DNA of 64,000 bases, from positions 1-64,000 of the forward strand of contig JAVGVS010000042.1 of NCBI GenBank assembly GCA_032718565.1, given 5' to 3'. The notes under the pieces were generated by a model, which searched no databases, had not been told where the DNA came from, and was given only the letters and a program-made list of their open reading frames with translations. Both the position numbers and the translations under genes were made by a program. Positions 46,756-59,387 of the stretch are shown piece after piece. This stretch comes from Distichodus sexfasciatus. Taxonomy: Eukaryota > Chordata > Actinopteri > Characiformes > Distichodontidae. Every line of letters starts with the position of its first letter. The stretch's first letter is position 1.

Positions 46756-46955
46756 GGGGCAACTGGGAGTTCGCCCTCTGATCGGAAGATCGCCGGTTCA
46801 AGTCCAGGACCGGTAAAGTTACCACTGAGGTCCCCAAGTACCTGAGCTGCCAGAAAGCTGGGGTCACATTTGACGAATGGGTCAAACGTAGAGGTCACAT
46901 TTCATCGTGGTGCACTGTGTGCTGTGGTGTGTTCACAATGACAAACACTTGAATT
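46756..46955 (+). mobile_element. tRNA-derived SINE, family 1
   Basis: GGGGCAACTGGGAGTTCGCC head, CGGTTCAAGTC B box and the ACCACTGAGG body, ending near GTGTTCACAATGACAAA. Confidence 0.75.
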
Positions 46956-46984
46956 TACTCGCATAAATAAGAAAGTGTAAAACA

Positions 46985-47090
46985 TATTTGAACAAGTTTG
47001 ATATGTGGATCGGCTATTGGTCCGATAATTGGTCAAATACTGTTGGCATCGGTATCAGAACTGAAAAAGTTGGATCGGTGCATCCCTAGT
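46985..47090. mobile_element. GGATCGGTGCATCCCTA MITE remnant
   Basis: GGATCGGCTATTGGTCCGAT and TTGGATCGGTGCATCCCTAG. Short, only one clear end. Confidence 0.5.
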
Positions 47091-47142
47091 AATATTAGCC
47101 ATTTTCCTTTACAATTTATAAAATGTATTGATTATTGTAGTA

Positions 47143-47958
47143 TTAAAGGAGCTATATGTAAGAAATTTATGGCAAGTAATCATAAAAATGAAGCTAATAT
47201 GTCACCAGAGATTAAGGAATCGTGTTGATTTGAATACTGATCTCACTGACAAAGATCAGCCAGAATATTCACATTTAAAATTTTCATTTACAGCGCGCAA
47301 ACATGCAATCACGAAGTCAGTAGCATTTGGTCCTCCAGGTTGCCATTTACCTCTGAGCTGCAGCTGCAAGCATTCTGAATTAAAATGTCTGATGTTACTT
47401 AAACTAAAAGGCCTCGCTATGACTCTCAGAAACGTCTTGACAAAAGTAGAAACAAAATGAGGATGAGCATAAGAGATGCGTTTGAAAGATGGAGGCGGCT
47501 GAAAGCGGAGAAGAAACTGATGACAGATGCCGAAGCGGCTGATTTTCTCCTGGACAGCTAAGATTTAGCCACGGTTGGCTAACTTATATCCCCACTAGAC
47601 GTAGGGGTGAATATTTTGAATGTTTTCAACAGTTAAATAACATTATTCATGTTGGATCACAGATTGTAGCCCATGTGCAACAACAACGGTGACTTGTGAT
47701 GGCTAACATCAGCATCATGTTACGCTGAGACTGTGGGGTAAGAGTGCAAACATTAGCACGTTAACTATGGCAGTGCGAAACGTAACATTGGACACTAGAT
47801 TGGCTAAATATGAGTCCTCAATCGGTCTATCTGGCAACCTCTAGTCTGGGGAGGAGGAGGAGGAGGAGGAGGGAAAACAACGCGCTACAGTATTTTGAAT
47901 TTGACTGCAGTTCCAGTTTTGGCCACAATCTTATACATATACACAGTAGCTCCTTTAA
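47143..47958. mobile_element. TTAA-flanked element with a decayed coding remnant
   Basis: The ends TTAAAGGAGCTATATG and GTAGCTCCTTTAA are TTAA-flanked inverted repeats, as in piggyBac or Kolobok elements. Inside, at about 47461-47560 on the plus strand, a short frame reads IRDAFERWRRLKAEKKLM..EAADFLLDS then stop. This resembles a motif I have seen in fish transposon proteins. A GGA run lies at 47849-47870. Confidence 0.7.
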
Positions 47959-48079
47959 ACCCTTCCTGGTGAGAGGAAGCTCCCTGAGAACCTTCCAGAT
48001 CTCATAGCGTAAATCAGTCTCAGATGATCACTGTTACAGCGGTTCATTTCCACTTTAAACAAATACACTGTTAAATTCA

Positions 48080-48398
48080 GTCATTATCCGAATCCCAACT
48101 GGGGTCGCGGGGACCGGAGCCTATCCCGGGAACTTATGGGTGCAAGGGGGGGGACCGACCCTGGGCAGGCAGCCACACACCACACAGTTCACACACTCAC
48201 ATAATCACATTCACACCTTACGGGGCCAAATTAGAGTCACTAATTAACCTATATTGCATGCTTTTTAGACTGTGGGAGGAAACCCACGCGAACACGGGGA
48301 GAGCATGCAAACTCCACACAGAAAGACCCCACAGCCGTCCCCAGGGTTCGAACCCGGGACCTTTTCACTGTGAGGCGGCAGCGCTAACCACTGCTAAA
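48080..48398 (-). mobile_element. tRNA-derived SINE, family 3
   Basis: Reverse copy of the 13.3-kb SINE: CCGGAGCCTATCCCGGGAAC, GAGAGCATGCAAACTCCACA, then GGTTCGAACCCGGGACC and GGCGGCAGCGCTAACCA. Confidence 0.85.
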
Positions 48399-48689
48399 AT
48401 GATCTACACTTTAAACAAATGTTCTGGCCTTAAGCAAATCTTGTCTGCCACAACTGCACTTTAACCAAATTCGCACTGTCACTGTAAAAGCAAATGCTGA
48501 TTATTTCCCGAAGGATGACTCCTGTTTCCTGGAGGAGTCCAGACCTGGATTATAATCAGATTTGTAATAGTGTTCACTAAATATTATTAGATCTTTTTTT
48601 TTATTTAATATGCAAATCTTAGAGTTTTTGTTCTATAACTGATTGCGCTCAGAACCAGGAACAGAGCAGAAACAGCATCTACATTCATC

Positions 48690-48930
48690 ACTAACGTCAT
48701 CTCTTTCTCTCTCTCTCTCGGTGAACGGCTTCTAGAATCCCTCTTGTTTCCAGCTATGTTTCCCGCTTCCATCTGTATCCCATGGTGAAGCGGTTGTCAT
48801 GGAGAACTCATACAGTCATGCTAGTTACCATGGGGACTCTCTCTCTCACTTTCTTTCCTTTTCTGTGCCCGGGGCGATCGAGCGAGAGTGTTTTTACGCT
48901 ATGAAGGCATTCTCTGTTCCTCAAAACAAA
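48690..48930. promoter_or_regulatory. Repeat-free island with two RFX X-box-like sites
   Basis: GTTGTCATGGAGAAC (48793-48807) and GTTACCATGGGGAC (48824-48837) both approach the RFX consensus GTTNCCATGGNAAC. They sit in a GC-balanced stretch flanked by AT-rich DNA. Confidence 0.35.
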
Positions 48931-49317
48931 GACGTCGACACAAAATATGACTATTGTCTGTAAAGGGATATCGCTGGTTTAGTGGTTAAGATATAAGATA
49001 TATACAAGGAATATTTTTTGGCAGAAGTATAAAATGATGGCACAAATATTACCGAAGAAATATTATTATTTAAAAAAAGAACATACTTCCCCACAGTTTT
49101 CGTTCATTTTGAGCCACACTGGTCCCTTTAGAGGAGCAGGAGGACAATTTTGAGCTAGAGGTACAAAATGATGGCACAGAAATGATTCAGCAAATATTAC
49201 CAAAAAAAATATTCATTTTGGCCGATACTGACCCTTTTTGGAAGAGTATCCCTTTAATATATAATATTCCCTTTCCACCATTGCACCTGCTGTGACAAGT
49301 ATACCCTTAAGGGGTTA

Positions 49318-49390
49318 AGGGCTTTGCCCTAATGATGCTTGTGCTTGAAGTAGTATTTGAATCCAGAGGTGAGTATCCTAAGCACTAGAC
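49318..49390 (-). mobile_element. SINE family 2 fragment
   Basis: GGGGTTAAGGGCTTTGCCCT and TTTGAATCCAGAGGTGAGTA match the reverse family 2 body and head. Confidence 0.5.
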
Positions 49391-49690
49391 TAAGGGTTGA
49401 CCGATTATCGGAGGCCGATATTAGGCATTTTGCTGATTATCGGTATCAGTGTTTGATTTTGACCATCACCGATATTAAATAATTAAAAGATGCGCTACTG
49501 TGGCTCCACTGTCGTCTCTTCTCTCTGTGCCGTTTGCTCTTCACTCACTGCTTCATTTAATGTCCCACCCACAACCGCCTCTGATTGGCTACGTCACACG
49601 AGTAGTAGCCAATCACCCATGGGCGTCGCCGCCATTCAATCTGAGGGAGACGTATCCCCTTCACATTACATAATTATTCGTTTGGACCCC
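49391..49690. mobile_element. hAT-type MITE, partial, same family as 17.5 kb
   Basis: Starts TAAGGGTTGACCGATTATCG and shares GCCGATATTAGGCATTTTGC and the ATTTAATGTCCC region with the 17.5-kb copy. The right end is lost near 49.69 kb. Confidence 0.7.
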
Positions 49691-50139
49691 CCCAAATTTA
49701 ACATAAAATATTAGTTCACCCAGCGCCAGCAGCCAGTAAAAAGAATCCATTCCACTTAATTCCAGAGAATATATATACCACTGAAACTGGCTTCCAGGTT
49801 TGCTCTCCAACTCCAGCGCATGCAAGTGAAGGAATTAGTGACAGACAGGCTGCTCAAACTGGAGCAGGCAACGCCAGCAACTTTGAAAGAGGAAAAGTTT
49901 GGAAACCGCTGTCTCAGGCCACGTTAAAATGAATGTTCAACTAAACAATGAAATATTAGGAGGAAAGCTGACTTATTTAAGCTACTTAAACAGTAAACCT
50001 GGGGTATTTGCTGATGAACAACTGCTTGCAATATTTGCTCCCTTTCCCAGACACAATGGATACATAAGAAAACTTTACAAAGAAGGAAAGAAAAAAAACA
50101 AAAATTTCTACAAGACAGTTTACACAAAATAAAATGCAA

Positions 50140-51159
50140 TCGTATAAAGTCATTGTTGGTGATAAATTGTCACATTAATTTTCATTATCTTTAGTATAGC
50201 AGTGGGTTTAAAAACAGGCTGATGAATATATGGATTCGAAGGACGTATACTTGCTAAATTGTTGAATCTGTCTCTAAAATAGTCATTGAATTAAGTCACT
50301 TTTAGCTAAAATTAGGTGTTTAACAACCTGTTAAAATACACCAGAATGGCAGAAAATGGGCATCTAATCTATTAAAATTTTTCGTGAGCCCCAGACCCCG
50401 CCAGTGTGTCCCCCACATTCTGAATGCCCTGACGCCTCTGCACAATTTCTGAAGCCTTGTTGTCACTGACCCCACACTCACACATGAAGCCTCCGAGATG
50501 GAGAAGAGGAGAGAAGAGAGTTTCAGCTGAGCTTTGCGTTTGTAAAAATCTATATTTTGACAGAGACGGCTTGTAGATTGTTTCAAATATCGTGGTTATC
50601 AGTCTGCTAATCAAGTCGCATTTCTATCGGTCATGAAAAAACATTGGTCGCTTCCCTTCCACTAAAACCACCATCAATGCCTCTGGTTATACTAATTCCC
50701 AGACCTGCCTCTAGCAATGCTGTGAAGTCCGCTCGCCTTTGTCTTAATGCCTTTTTGCAGCGCGACAGCAGACTGAATATCTGTGTAAAGTTCATGTCGT
50801 CTAGATTTGGCGTCAGGGTTCAGCTCGTATGCCCTCTCGAATGCATCCATAACTGCTCGTCGCCAGTCAAATACATTAAATATCTTACAAAACGCCACGT
50901 ATTACTGGAAAATGAAGTCGCTCTGGATGCAGTTTAATTGTTTTAAACTGGTTCTGCTTCAGTCGTATCCATTGCTCATTCTGAGAAAACAAAATATCAC
51001 CAGAATACTAGGTGTAATACCACAAATTATATTGATACACAGATTTAATGATTAATCTAGCCCATAGCAATGTTTCCCCAGCGTGAACGGAGTGATGGTT
51101 TCGCCAGGGAATATTGCGCACATTGAAAAATGCCATAGCAAGGATTCCCTGCATTTTGA
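50140..51159 (-). other. Region with two unexplained minus-strand frames
   Basis: Frames at 50614-50372 and 50898-50692 read hydrophilic, protein-like sequence (e.g. SDNKASEIVQRRQGIQNVGD and DAFERAYELNPDAKSRRHEL). I recognise neither. They are short and lack a clear splice link, and may be transposon remnants. Confidence 0.25.
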
Positions 51160-51330
51160 ATCATCCAGAAGGAGCAGTGGGCAGCTGACATGGCAGCACC
51201 CAGGGGAGCAGCAGCGTTTTTGGGGACGGCATTCTGCTCATGAGCACCAGCGGTACTGCCATCGGGTTCGGGGATTCAAGCCAAAGGACCTTTGATGGGA
51301 TCACGGGGCTAAAACCAACCACTACTACCT
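51160..51330 (-). mobile_element. SINE family 1, diverged
   Basis: Reverse copy recognised by GGAGCAGTGGGCAGCTGACA, CTCATGAGCACC and the GATCACGGGG head region. Confidence 0.6.
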
Positions 51331-51896
51331 CAGGAATGAAATGAAAGTCAAAACATTGGTCAGACATCATATATTGTAACAATACTTTTATATTGATAGA
51401 AATATTGTCTCTTTCTGCTAAAAGGAAAGATTGAGCCAGGAATAAAATAGCTGGATACTTTAGTTGCTTTTGTGACTTGGATATAAACGCATGATTGTGT
51501 TAAATCGGTATGATATTGCTTCACGAATCAAACCGGCATCTTCGCTCACTGTGTAATATCGGCAGATGTAATTGCTGTCCGTTGCGATTTACAATTTCTA
51601 ATAAACCGCACCACACCCTCGTCTCCAAGCTCGTACAACTAGTAAACAATCATTTTAGGACCAACAGAGTTTACGGAAACAGCCGAGATCTTTACGGGAT
51701 CACGGCAAAGCTGCAATGTCTCTCTCGCATCTGATCTCTGACTTACCTCGCTAATCTTACAGCACCGAGCTAAAGCCCTAAAACTTATCTCTTTAAACAG
51801 CGCACCTGTTTTACGGGAGGTTTCACACGCAGATTTCATCTGACTGCCAAAGCACTCACGGCGTATCTTTGCATCTCGTCATGTTGAGACCTGTTG

Positions 51897-51915
51897 AGAG
51901 AGAGAGAGAGAGAGG
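51897..51915. repeat. Short (GA)n run
   Basis: AGAGAGAGAGAGAGAGAG after a GACCTGTTGAG stretch. Confidence 0.8.
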
Positions 51916-52027
51916 GTAGCGTCGGCTTGGCATTTCGATTAATCAAAACCTATAAACTTTATTTGTCGCTTTTATCGCTTTTTCCACAGATTACGCTTTG
52001 CAGGTTGTTTACAGGAACATGGATGGG

Positions 52028-52200
52028 CCTATAACAAAAGCGCTTTGTGCGCTGTTAGACACTCTGTTCATGTGGATCAAGAGGTTGCAGGTTCGAATCT
52101 GAAGTTTGTTTTCTTCCTCCAGTGCTCCCCGCGCGCGTTTAATTCAACCTACGCCAAGACCCTTAACCCCAAGTTGCTCCACACTGTAGAATGATTTGAT
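52028..52200 (+). mobile_element. SINE family 2, diverged
   Basis: Contains CAAGAGGTTGCAGGTTCGAA and AAGACCCTTAACCCCAAGTT. Confidence 0.6.
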
Positions 52201-52235
52201 AAGTCAGTCAACATACTTTCATTTACATGAACATA

Positions 52236-53489
52236 AAACAGCAGAACGCTACACACAGACTACATGTATTAAACTGTACAAAACTGAAATAGCAGTATAT
52301 TGTGGTTCCTTCCAGTAATGTCCAGCACTGTACTGTAACAGCATCAGAGAGTAAAGAATTTTCATCTTCATCTTTCTTCCATCAAGTCACAACACAACAA
52401 AAATACCAGCTCTTGCTCAAAGCATTCAGCCGTGTTGATAGCTTCTGCAGAGGAATAGCCACACTCACGCCATGAATGAATACACCAATGGGTCAAAACA
52501 ACCTCAAATCAATAGGAGATTAATTGAGCCGCTTATCTCGATTACAATTATTGTTTCGATTAGATGTTCTCGATGTCACTGGACACTTGGGATTAATTTT
52601 GCCCATTCTGTTTCCACTAGGAGGTGAATATACATCAAGTATATTCAAGCTTGTTCTACGCGGACAGTAATGTGACTTGAGATAAGTTTTTATATCTGCA
52701 TCAATTTGAATAGTATTGTTTGGAAACGCAGACTTCACTTCACTACATTTTGAAAAAGACCACTATCGCATTTCTTTTACTTCACTACATTTCATCGCTT
52801 CTTGTTACCGTTACTTTCAAATCTGGGACTGGGCACTAATCAGTAGTGTTACGTCACGCCTGTAGACTGTAAGTGTAAAACCAGGTTCAGACAGTTCTGC
52901 CGTTTTTCTGTCTTGATTAAAACATTGTTGCTGTTGAAAGTCATGAGGCTAGAGTGTGGTTTGAAGCCACGGTAAGGAAAATGTTGATTTTATGTTGTGA
53001 GCTGCATTTACAGCTATTGCACCGTCCTCCTGATTAACACACACATATATATGTGCACACACTGCCAGAGCTGCGTCAGAAAGCTACCACGCTGTTTTGT
53101 GTTGGTGTAGCCTTTGGCCACACTGGTGTGTCAATCTGTCGACTGGTTTCTTTTGTCAGTTTAAGCTTGCGTTTCATTCTGCAATGTCTTCACTCTTTAT
53201 AGCCGCCAAGCTTAGTCAGAGGCATTAGGTTTTGCCAGGCATAATGCAAACAATGTGGTGAAAATAAAGATGTAATTTTTATGTTCAGCACTTTAACTCA
53301 TAAAAAATTTGACCTGTACAATCCTCATTTTATATTGATATATTTAATTAGTGGTTCATTTCACTTTAAGTGCACGAAGAAGAGCCAGCCACCCCGACTA
53401 TATGGGTGAATAAGGAGTACAAACCAGAGGTCAAAACGGTTATGGTTTTTCTAAAGTCATGATGTGCTTCTATATTTAGAAGTCAGGTC
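52236..53489. other. Intergenic DNA, nothing recognised
   Basis: AT-rich; no repeat I can name. Confidence 0.4.
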
Positions 53490-53740
53490 GTTTACGGTCG
53501 TATATATATGCCGTCGAGCATTTTGCCAATAATTAGATAGCATTTCCGAAGGGTGTAGTAAAATATCACACCAATAATAACAAAGGATACACGCACTTTC
53601 TCAACTTAACATTTATTTAATTAACCGATTAAACAAATATAAACATAAAATAATATAAATAAAACTGTAAATGTTCAAACAATAAATAAATATATAACAT
53701 TTGGAATTTCATCTAATAATTTAAACAAAAAGTTTTCGGT
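53490..53740. mobile_element. Fragment of the 63.3-kb hAT-type element
   Basis: Shares ATATATGCCG.., CAATAATTAGATAGCATTTC, ATATCACACCAATAATAACA and AACAATAAATAAATATATAA with 63.36-63.56 kb. Terminal repeats are missing. Confidence 0.6.
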
Positions 53741-53799
53741 TACAAACTATTCCAAACTATTAATAACTATTAAGAAAATATAACGATTAAATATATTTG

Positions 53800-54880
53800 T
53801 TTATGATTAAAAAACATTCCGTAGAAAGACCGCATGCACGGTTGAATCAATGGTACTGCACTTTTAAAACCATTGTTGATTTGTGTGTGTGTTTGTGTTT
53901 CGAAGGGGCAGACCGAACACTAGCCCGCTTCGATGCTTTGATTCTATTGGTCGCGGGAAAATGCGCTGCAAGTTCGCCAACAAATTTCAACTTGACCACG
54001 CATATAATGCCGCTTCCTGCACCGCTGCAATATAGAAAATAATTGGTTTAGAGCAAAGCGCAGCGCATGCCAATGCTCGGCCCGAACTGGCCACGCATGC
54101 TGCCTCGCTGCTCATTGGGATTTTTGATGCCAAGAAAACGTTGTACGCAGCGGTTATTTTGATCGCCACCGAACGCCGCAGTCGTCAACGCCGGTGCCGG
54201 AAACGCCTCGCAGAACGCTTTGATTGCTCCAATGAGCAGAAAACAGTTGGCGCTTCAGTCGGCGCCACCCGGCGCCATTTAAAGCCAGAAAACGCCATTC
54301 AGACGCCCGTGTGGAACGGCGGCTCACCGTTCAACAGACAGCATGTACGCCACTTTCCAGTTTGGCTTCTCTACCCTCTCAGAGCAGACAGCTCTCTCCC
54401 CCGCCCACCCAGAACACTCTCCTAGCGCATGCCCGTTTTGTAGCGAGCGAGGGTGGCTAACGTAGAGAGAAGTGAAGTACTACACCATTACAGAGATATT
54501 AATTAAACGGAAGCGGACGACGGTTCCAAAGAAAAAATATCACCGCTTCTGTTGGTCTAATGCATAAAAACAGAAGTAAAAACGCGATAAATGACATTTT
54601 TCGCGATAAACGCAGTGGGGCGCCGCGAATGTGGAACCCCACACCCAGAAAACGCCCAGCTCAGTCCAATCTTCCCTTTTTTACTACAGACAAAAATCCT
54701 CCAACAACCTGCGCTCCACTCATATATATATATATTTAATGTTTATTCTGGACGCCCGTCTGAGCCATGCGCGGGGGATTGTGAGTAATGTAATTCTCTC
54801 CCAGAAAGACGTATCGTAATATAACTTAAAAAAATCACAATATTATTTTTAGGCCATATCGTCCCAGCCCTGACTGCTGC
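53800..54880. mobile_element. CpG-rich block ending in a hAT-type terminus
   Basis: Ends TTAGGCCATATCGTCCCAGC CCTGA, the same terminal class as 37.99 kb. The GC-rich body (GGCGCCACCCGGCGCC near 54265) looks like element interior, not a host promoter. The left end is not defined. Confidence 0.4.
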
Positions 54881-56330
54881 CCCAATTTTTTCGTATATGG
54901 AAATTTGTGGTGGAGCTTTGGCTTGTTGTTAAATGCCGCTTTAACATGAACACACACAAAAATACTTCTCCCTACCACGGATCAGCGCTTTTACCCAGAC
55001 GACATCCCACCTCTGCCTTCTCCCGAAAGTTATATTCTCTCCCATTCATCTCCAAAAAGTTTATTTGTCTCATTAGTGCTGGATCATCATTCTGTCATCA
55101 GCGCGACTCCTTCGTTTGAGACGAGATGAGGTTGATAACCCACCGCCAGGAGATGCATTGAACGGATTCCGCCACCTAGCGAAGATGAATCCCGCCTCCA
55201 AGGAGTGTGTTAAGTGAAGGTCAAATGTCACTCGCACACAGACAAGGAACGAGGCGAAAACCAGAAATAAAAAAACCGGGAGAGTGGACTGAGATGTTGT
55301 TGCATCATTGGGGCTAAAAAGTAAGATCCAACTATGTCTTCAAAACCTGAAATGGATAGTTTTGGACAAGAAAAGCATTTTCATGCCCCCGGAGATTTCG
55401 ACCACGTAACGTGATTACAAAACACACGGACATCTGAATCAGGTGCTTTTTCAGGTATGCTCAGAGCGGCCAGGTGAGAGAGGAAGGCATACGCCATACA
55501 TGTTAGTAAACGCATTTACTACATCCAAACGATTTATCCAGTAATACTTAATAATACTTCATTTGTCATGGTAGTAGGATACTTAAAGCATCACACCTAA
55601 TATATGGAACAACGGAGCAAGCATCACGGTATGCGAGGGTGTTTCAGCAGTGGCGACGGTTGGACCTCACCTTGCGCCCCTTAAGCCTGAATATACTTCA
55701 TGTTAATTACGCCCGTATGCATATATTAAAGACGTATAGCCGCATCCGCATCTCTGCATTCTTTGGCGCCGGAGCTTTTGTGCACGACTAAAATAACGTG
55801 AACGACACGGAGAGATGTAGTACCCGCGTAATTTGTAAAGGTGTTGCGAGGGCATATCGGTTTGAACAACAGATGACGATTTTAAGATGTTATGTATTCA
55901 TTCATTTATTAGGTTTGCGGCCTGAGACCAGACCTCCCTGGTGGTATGGGAGGTTACGCCATCATGATTACGGCTGCCATGTACGGACGGCGATATCAGC
56001 ACAAACGTTATCAATGCGAATCTGGTGTAATGGATACGCATTAATGAGATCACAGCAAGTATATTCCAGTTTCCAGTGTCGATTCTATGACTGTAAGCGT
56101 CAGAGTTTTTTAAGGCAAACTTCACTCATTTCAAATAATAAATATAAATGCGGTATTGCATGGATGGGTTACGATATGTTACGTTATGATTTTGGGCATA
56201 ATAATAAGCCATTTTTTTTAACTGCGTGAAAAGAAAGGTTAAGATGCTGTGTCGTACCAAAGAAATGATCTGTCGAAGTCACAACACTTCAGAGGCGGAA
56301 TCTGACGTGTAATTATTTATTTTGACTCAA
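54881..56330. other. Intergenic DNA, nothing recognised
   Basis: A 143-codon frame at 55798-56229 has no recognisable domain and is likely chance. Confidence 0.4.
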
Positions 56331-56937
56331 TCTCCTTTGAGTTCAGGCATGTACAGAGCTGGGAAATTACCAGCAATTTATCGCTTCCCTATCTGGTAGT
56401 AGTACAATCGCCTCCATGGAGATGGGGAAGGAATGACGTCACGGGCCAGGCGCTTCAGAGTCCGTTTCTAGCGGAGGATTGCGCGGTTCATTTTGCATCG
56501 ATCTCTAATGTTTAATGAAAGCTTTTTATACTGGTGGTCCATGTGCCTCACGTCTCGTTCTGCTCTTCAGTACGGTTTTCCCAGAAAGTCTGCAGATGTG
56601 GGTTTTGTGTGAACAGCTTACAGCAGCTCAGCTTTTTAACGCCTTTAGCCAAAAAGAAAGAAAAGAATTAATTAGACCTTTTATAGGGTCTTTCTGTGTG
56701 GAGTTTTTGTGCTTTCCCCATGTTGGCGTGGGTTTCTCTGCAGGTGCCTGCTCTCCTCACAGTCCGGGGTGCCACTCCAGCTTAGGTTGACTGCTGACTC
56801 TAAATTGGCCTCCATAAGATGTGAGTGTGTTTGTGTGAGGAGGCATGCCTTGCCTTTTAAAGAGACAACATTTGCATAAGGTTTTTTGGTTGGTTGGTGA
56901 ACAATTGGCCAATAGCTTCAGAATAAAAATCAGTTTT

Positions 56938-57066
56938 TTATGTGCTGTTAGACACTACTCTATAGACCAAGAGGTTCAAATCCAGCTTTACTCTTCCTCC
57001 AGCGCTACCACCGCTTGACCCCTGAGCAGAACTCTAGCGGCCAGGTTGCTCCACACTGTGAAAAAA
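56938..57066 (+). mobile_element. SINE family 2, diverged
   Basis: GCTGTTAGACACTACTCTAT, CAAGAGGTTCAAATCC and GGTTGCTCCACACTGTG parallel the 52.1-kb copy. Confidence 0.55.
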
Positions 57067-57393
57067 ATATGTGCGTCATATTGAATCTATTCACCATGTG
57101 AGTTGCCTTGCCGCCACCTATGAGATGCAGATTGAAGTGTTTATTTTTTATTTTTAAAGCTACTTACGGAATGTGCAATGGTCATCAATTGACATATTTT
57201 ATGAAAAAGAAGAATGATTATTTTTTATGCTGTTATTGGGTGGTCTTTGGGGACCCCTGGTCCAGACGACTTCAAAGGAGCTCCATTCAGTTTAAGAGGT
57301 GGCCAGAGACTACAGTAGATGAGTAATCGTAGAAGCCTGATCAAAATGACGAGGTTAATTGAGTGCAAAGATTAGTGGCAAACTTATAATAAA

Positions 57394-57940
57394 TGTGACC
57401 TGCACAGCAAAAAACCAGTCGCTTTGTCGCGACTCTCTTTCAAATTGATATGTTTTCATGAAAGGCATAAATCGCTTCAAGCGATACCTTATATCAATGA
57501 ACTGGGATTAAGAGTGATCGAGATATCAACATTCAAAGGAGTTTGCTTTCCTGTCACGCCAAGTGAGAAACGGAGAAATCTGCCTGGTTGGGATTGTCGC
57601 CAAGAGCACCTACAGACGCTGGTGTCACAAGCATTGCTTGTAGTTACGTGTAGCCTACGCTGCATCTCACAGCCACACGGATAGCCACCAAAAAGTAGGG
57701 GTTAATCGAACTCGAGACGAAGATGGATTCCGGAGAAATATCTTCACGCTTGAATAATCTAGTGGATTTACTGTGTGAATATTGAAGTAGAGCGGTTCTA
57801 AACAGAAACTTTTAGATTCTGTTGAATTGAATTTTGCCTCAAGAAAGTCACGCTTTTAGGATGAAAGGGTAAGTTTTTTCAGCTAAATTGATTCACAACA
57901 ACAGTGTTGTAGACTTCCACTGTTTCAAAACACTAAAAAA
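57394..57940. mobile_element. GTGACCCTCCACGGC MITE, copy C, inverted
   Basis: TGTGACCTGCACAGCAAAAA then ACCAGTCGCTTTGTCGCGAC open it. The GATGGATTCCGGAGAAATAT block and CTAGTGGATTTACTGTGTGA are copy B sequence in reverse. The far end is degenerate. Confidence 0.75.
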
Positions 57941-58213
57941 CAAAAATCCAACATTTTACTCCTCAAATTTCGAAACTCATCATGCATAAAATCCATCGAT
58001 TTGCCTTGCAATGATGGCAATACTGTTTATGTCAGGATGCATGGATCTTCTAGGTTGTGCATAATGTGACCATTATTTGGCAATTCAGATGAAAGGAAAA
58101 CAATGACATTTCACCCGGGGCGAATTTGGATAGTTCTTGCAATCTTGGCTTTCCAGTGTTTGAACGGTAACCTTCAGGTGCTTGCAGGTGCTTTCTTTGC
58201 AGAGAAGGAACAG

Positions 58214-58430
58214 TAATAATTAGAGCTGGGCGCATATTCAAAAAAGGAATTGAAATTCGACATCCAGAACCTCAAATCGACATGATCTTGTCCACGATTG
58301 TTATTTATTTGCACAATAATATCGGAATCATATCACAATCGGACGATACCTGCTTTTTTTAAGTCAGTGGAATCGAGCCGATGCTTAGATTTGCCTGATA
58401 TTTTCAGCCCATATTTTATGACACATTTAC
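58214..58430. mobile_element. TTAGAGCTGGGCG-type hAT end
   Basis: AATTAGAGCTGGGCGCATAT starts like the 37.99-kb element and is followed by typical ATTGAAATTCGAC sequence. The partner end was not found. Confidence 0.4.
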
Positions 58431-58999
58431 AGTTATTTTGTGGCACGCAGTGAAACATTCGCGAGCAAAACATGGTCTCATGCGCTCAAGCTCAAAAAAA
58501 TGATTAACCACCAGCTGCGTATTTGCTCTAATTTCTAGCTTAACGTGAGTTTCGCATATACACAGTCCTGAGCCGCATAACTTCACCGCACTTCATAGTA
58601 TGGTAGGTATATTTCCATCATACCTCCTTTTCATGTGGTAGTATGCATCCTAGAACGTATTGCCAGTAGCTCAACGCTCACCACGCACTCAGTAGTGTAC
58701 ATGGAGTATCACATGCTTCTATTTGACTGGATATGAACATATAGAGTTTTGAAGTGACTGGTTCAAATGTTGTCCACTACCAAATGTCCCGCCCCCGCCG
58801 ACTCATGCTTTCACACTCTGACCTGGCGCCATGCTAGAAATGTCCTGATATGTTATTTTTGTATAAAAATTTGAGCGGTATTGGAGCCGCGCTACAGAAA
58901 AATGTCTTGCCTTCATGCGCCAACTCTGTCTTCGCTCGGCTCGACTCTGCTTTTCTCATTTATTGGCACCGGCAGATGTAAGCATGAAAATATCAGACA

Positions 59000-59040
59000 T
59001 CGGCATCGGCCAATAATTCCCATATCGTGCATCCCTAGTT
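59000..59040. mobile_element. GTGCATCCCTAG-type MITE end
   Basis: GACATCGGCATCGGCCAATA (from 58993) and CATATCGTGCATCCCTAG form the right terminus of the family seen at 8.48 and 47.08 kb. Confidence 0.45.
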
Positions 59041-59387
59041 ATTTATATTATTTATATTATATTTGATGTTTTTAACTAACCAAAAAAATTAAATCTGTTA
59101 ATGCGTTCTATCGTATGTGAAAGTTTGTACTGTCCTCTTAAAAACGCATTCACTGCGGCAGGTTGTCATGTGACTGCCCTCGCCCCTGTCCCGCCCCGGC
59201 TCCATTCCAGTCCAGTCTTCTCCACTACATTGATGTCTTTTCATCCAATTTATTTTGAAAAAGACCAAAAGATATTAAGACATGCTCGTCATAGAAAAGG
59301 TCCCATCTTTACAGTATACACCAGCAAACTGGCGAGGGCAAAAAATAACTTGATTAATCATATCAAGGCAAAGTTATTGATTTGTTT

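Noticed and set aside
54141..54425. CpG-rich block considered as a host promoter or exon
   Set aside because: It lies in a block ending in a hAT-type terminus and is better read as element interior.
55798..56229. 143-codon plus-strand frame
   Set aside because: No domain, no splice sites of note, odd composition; likely chance.
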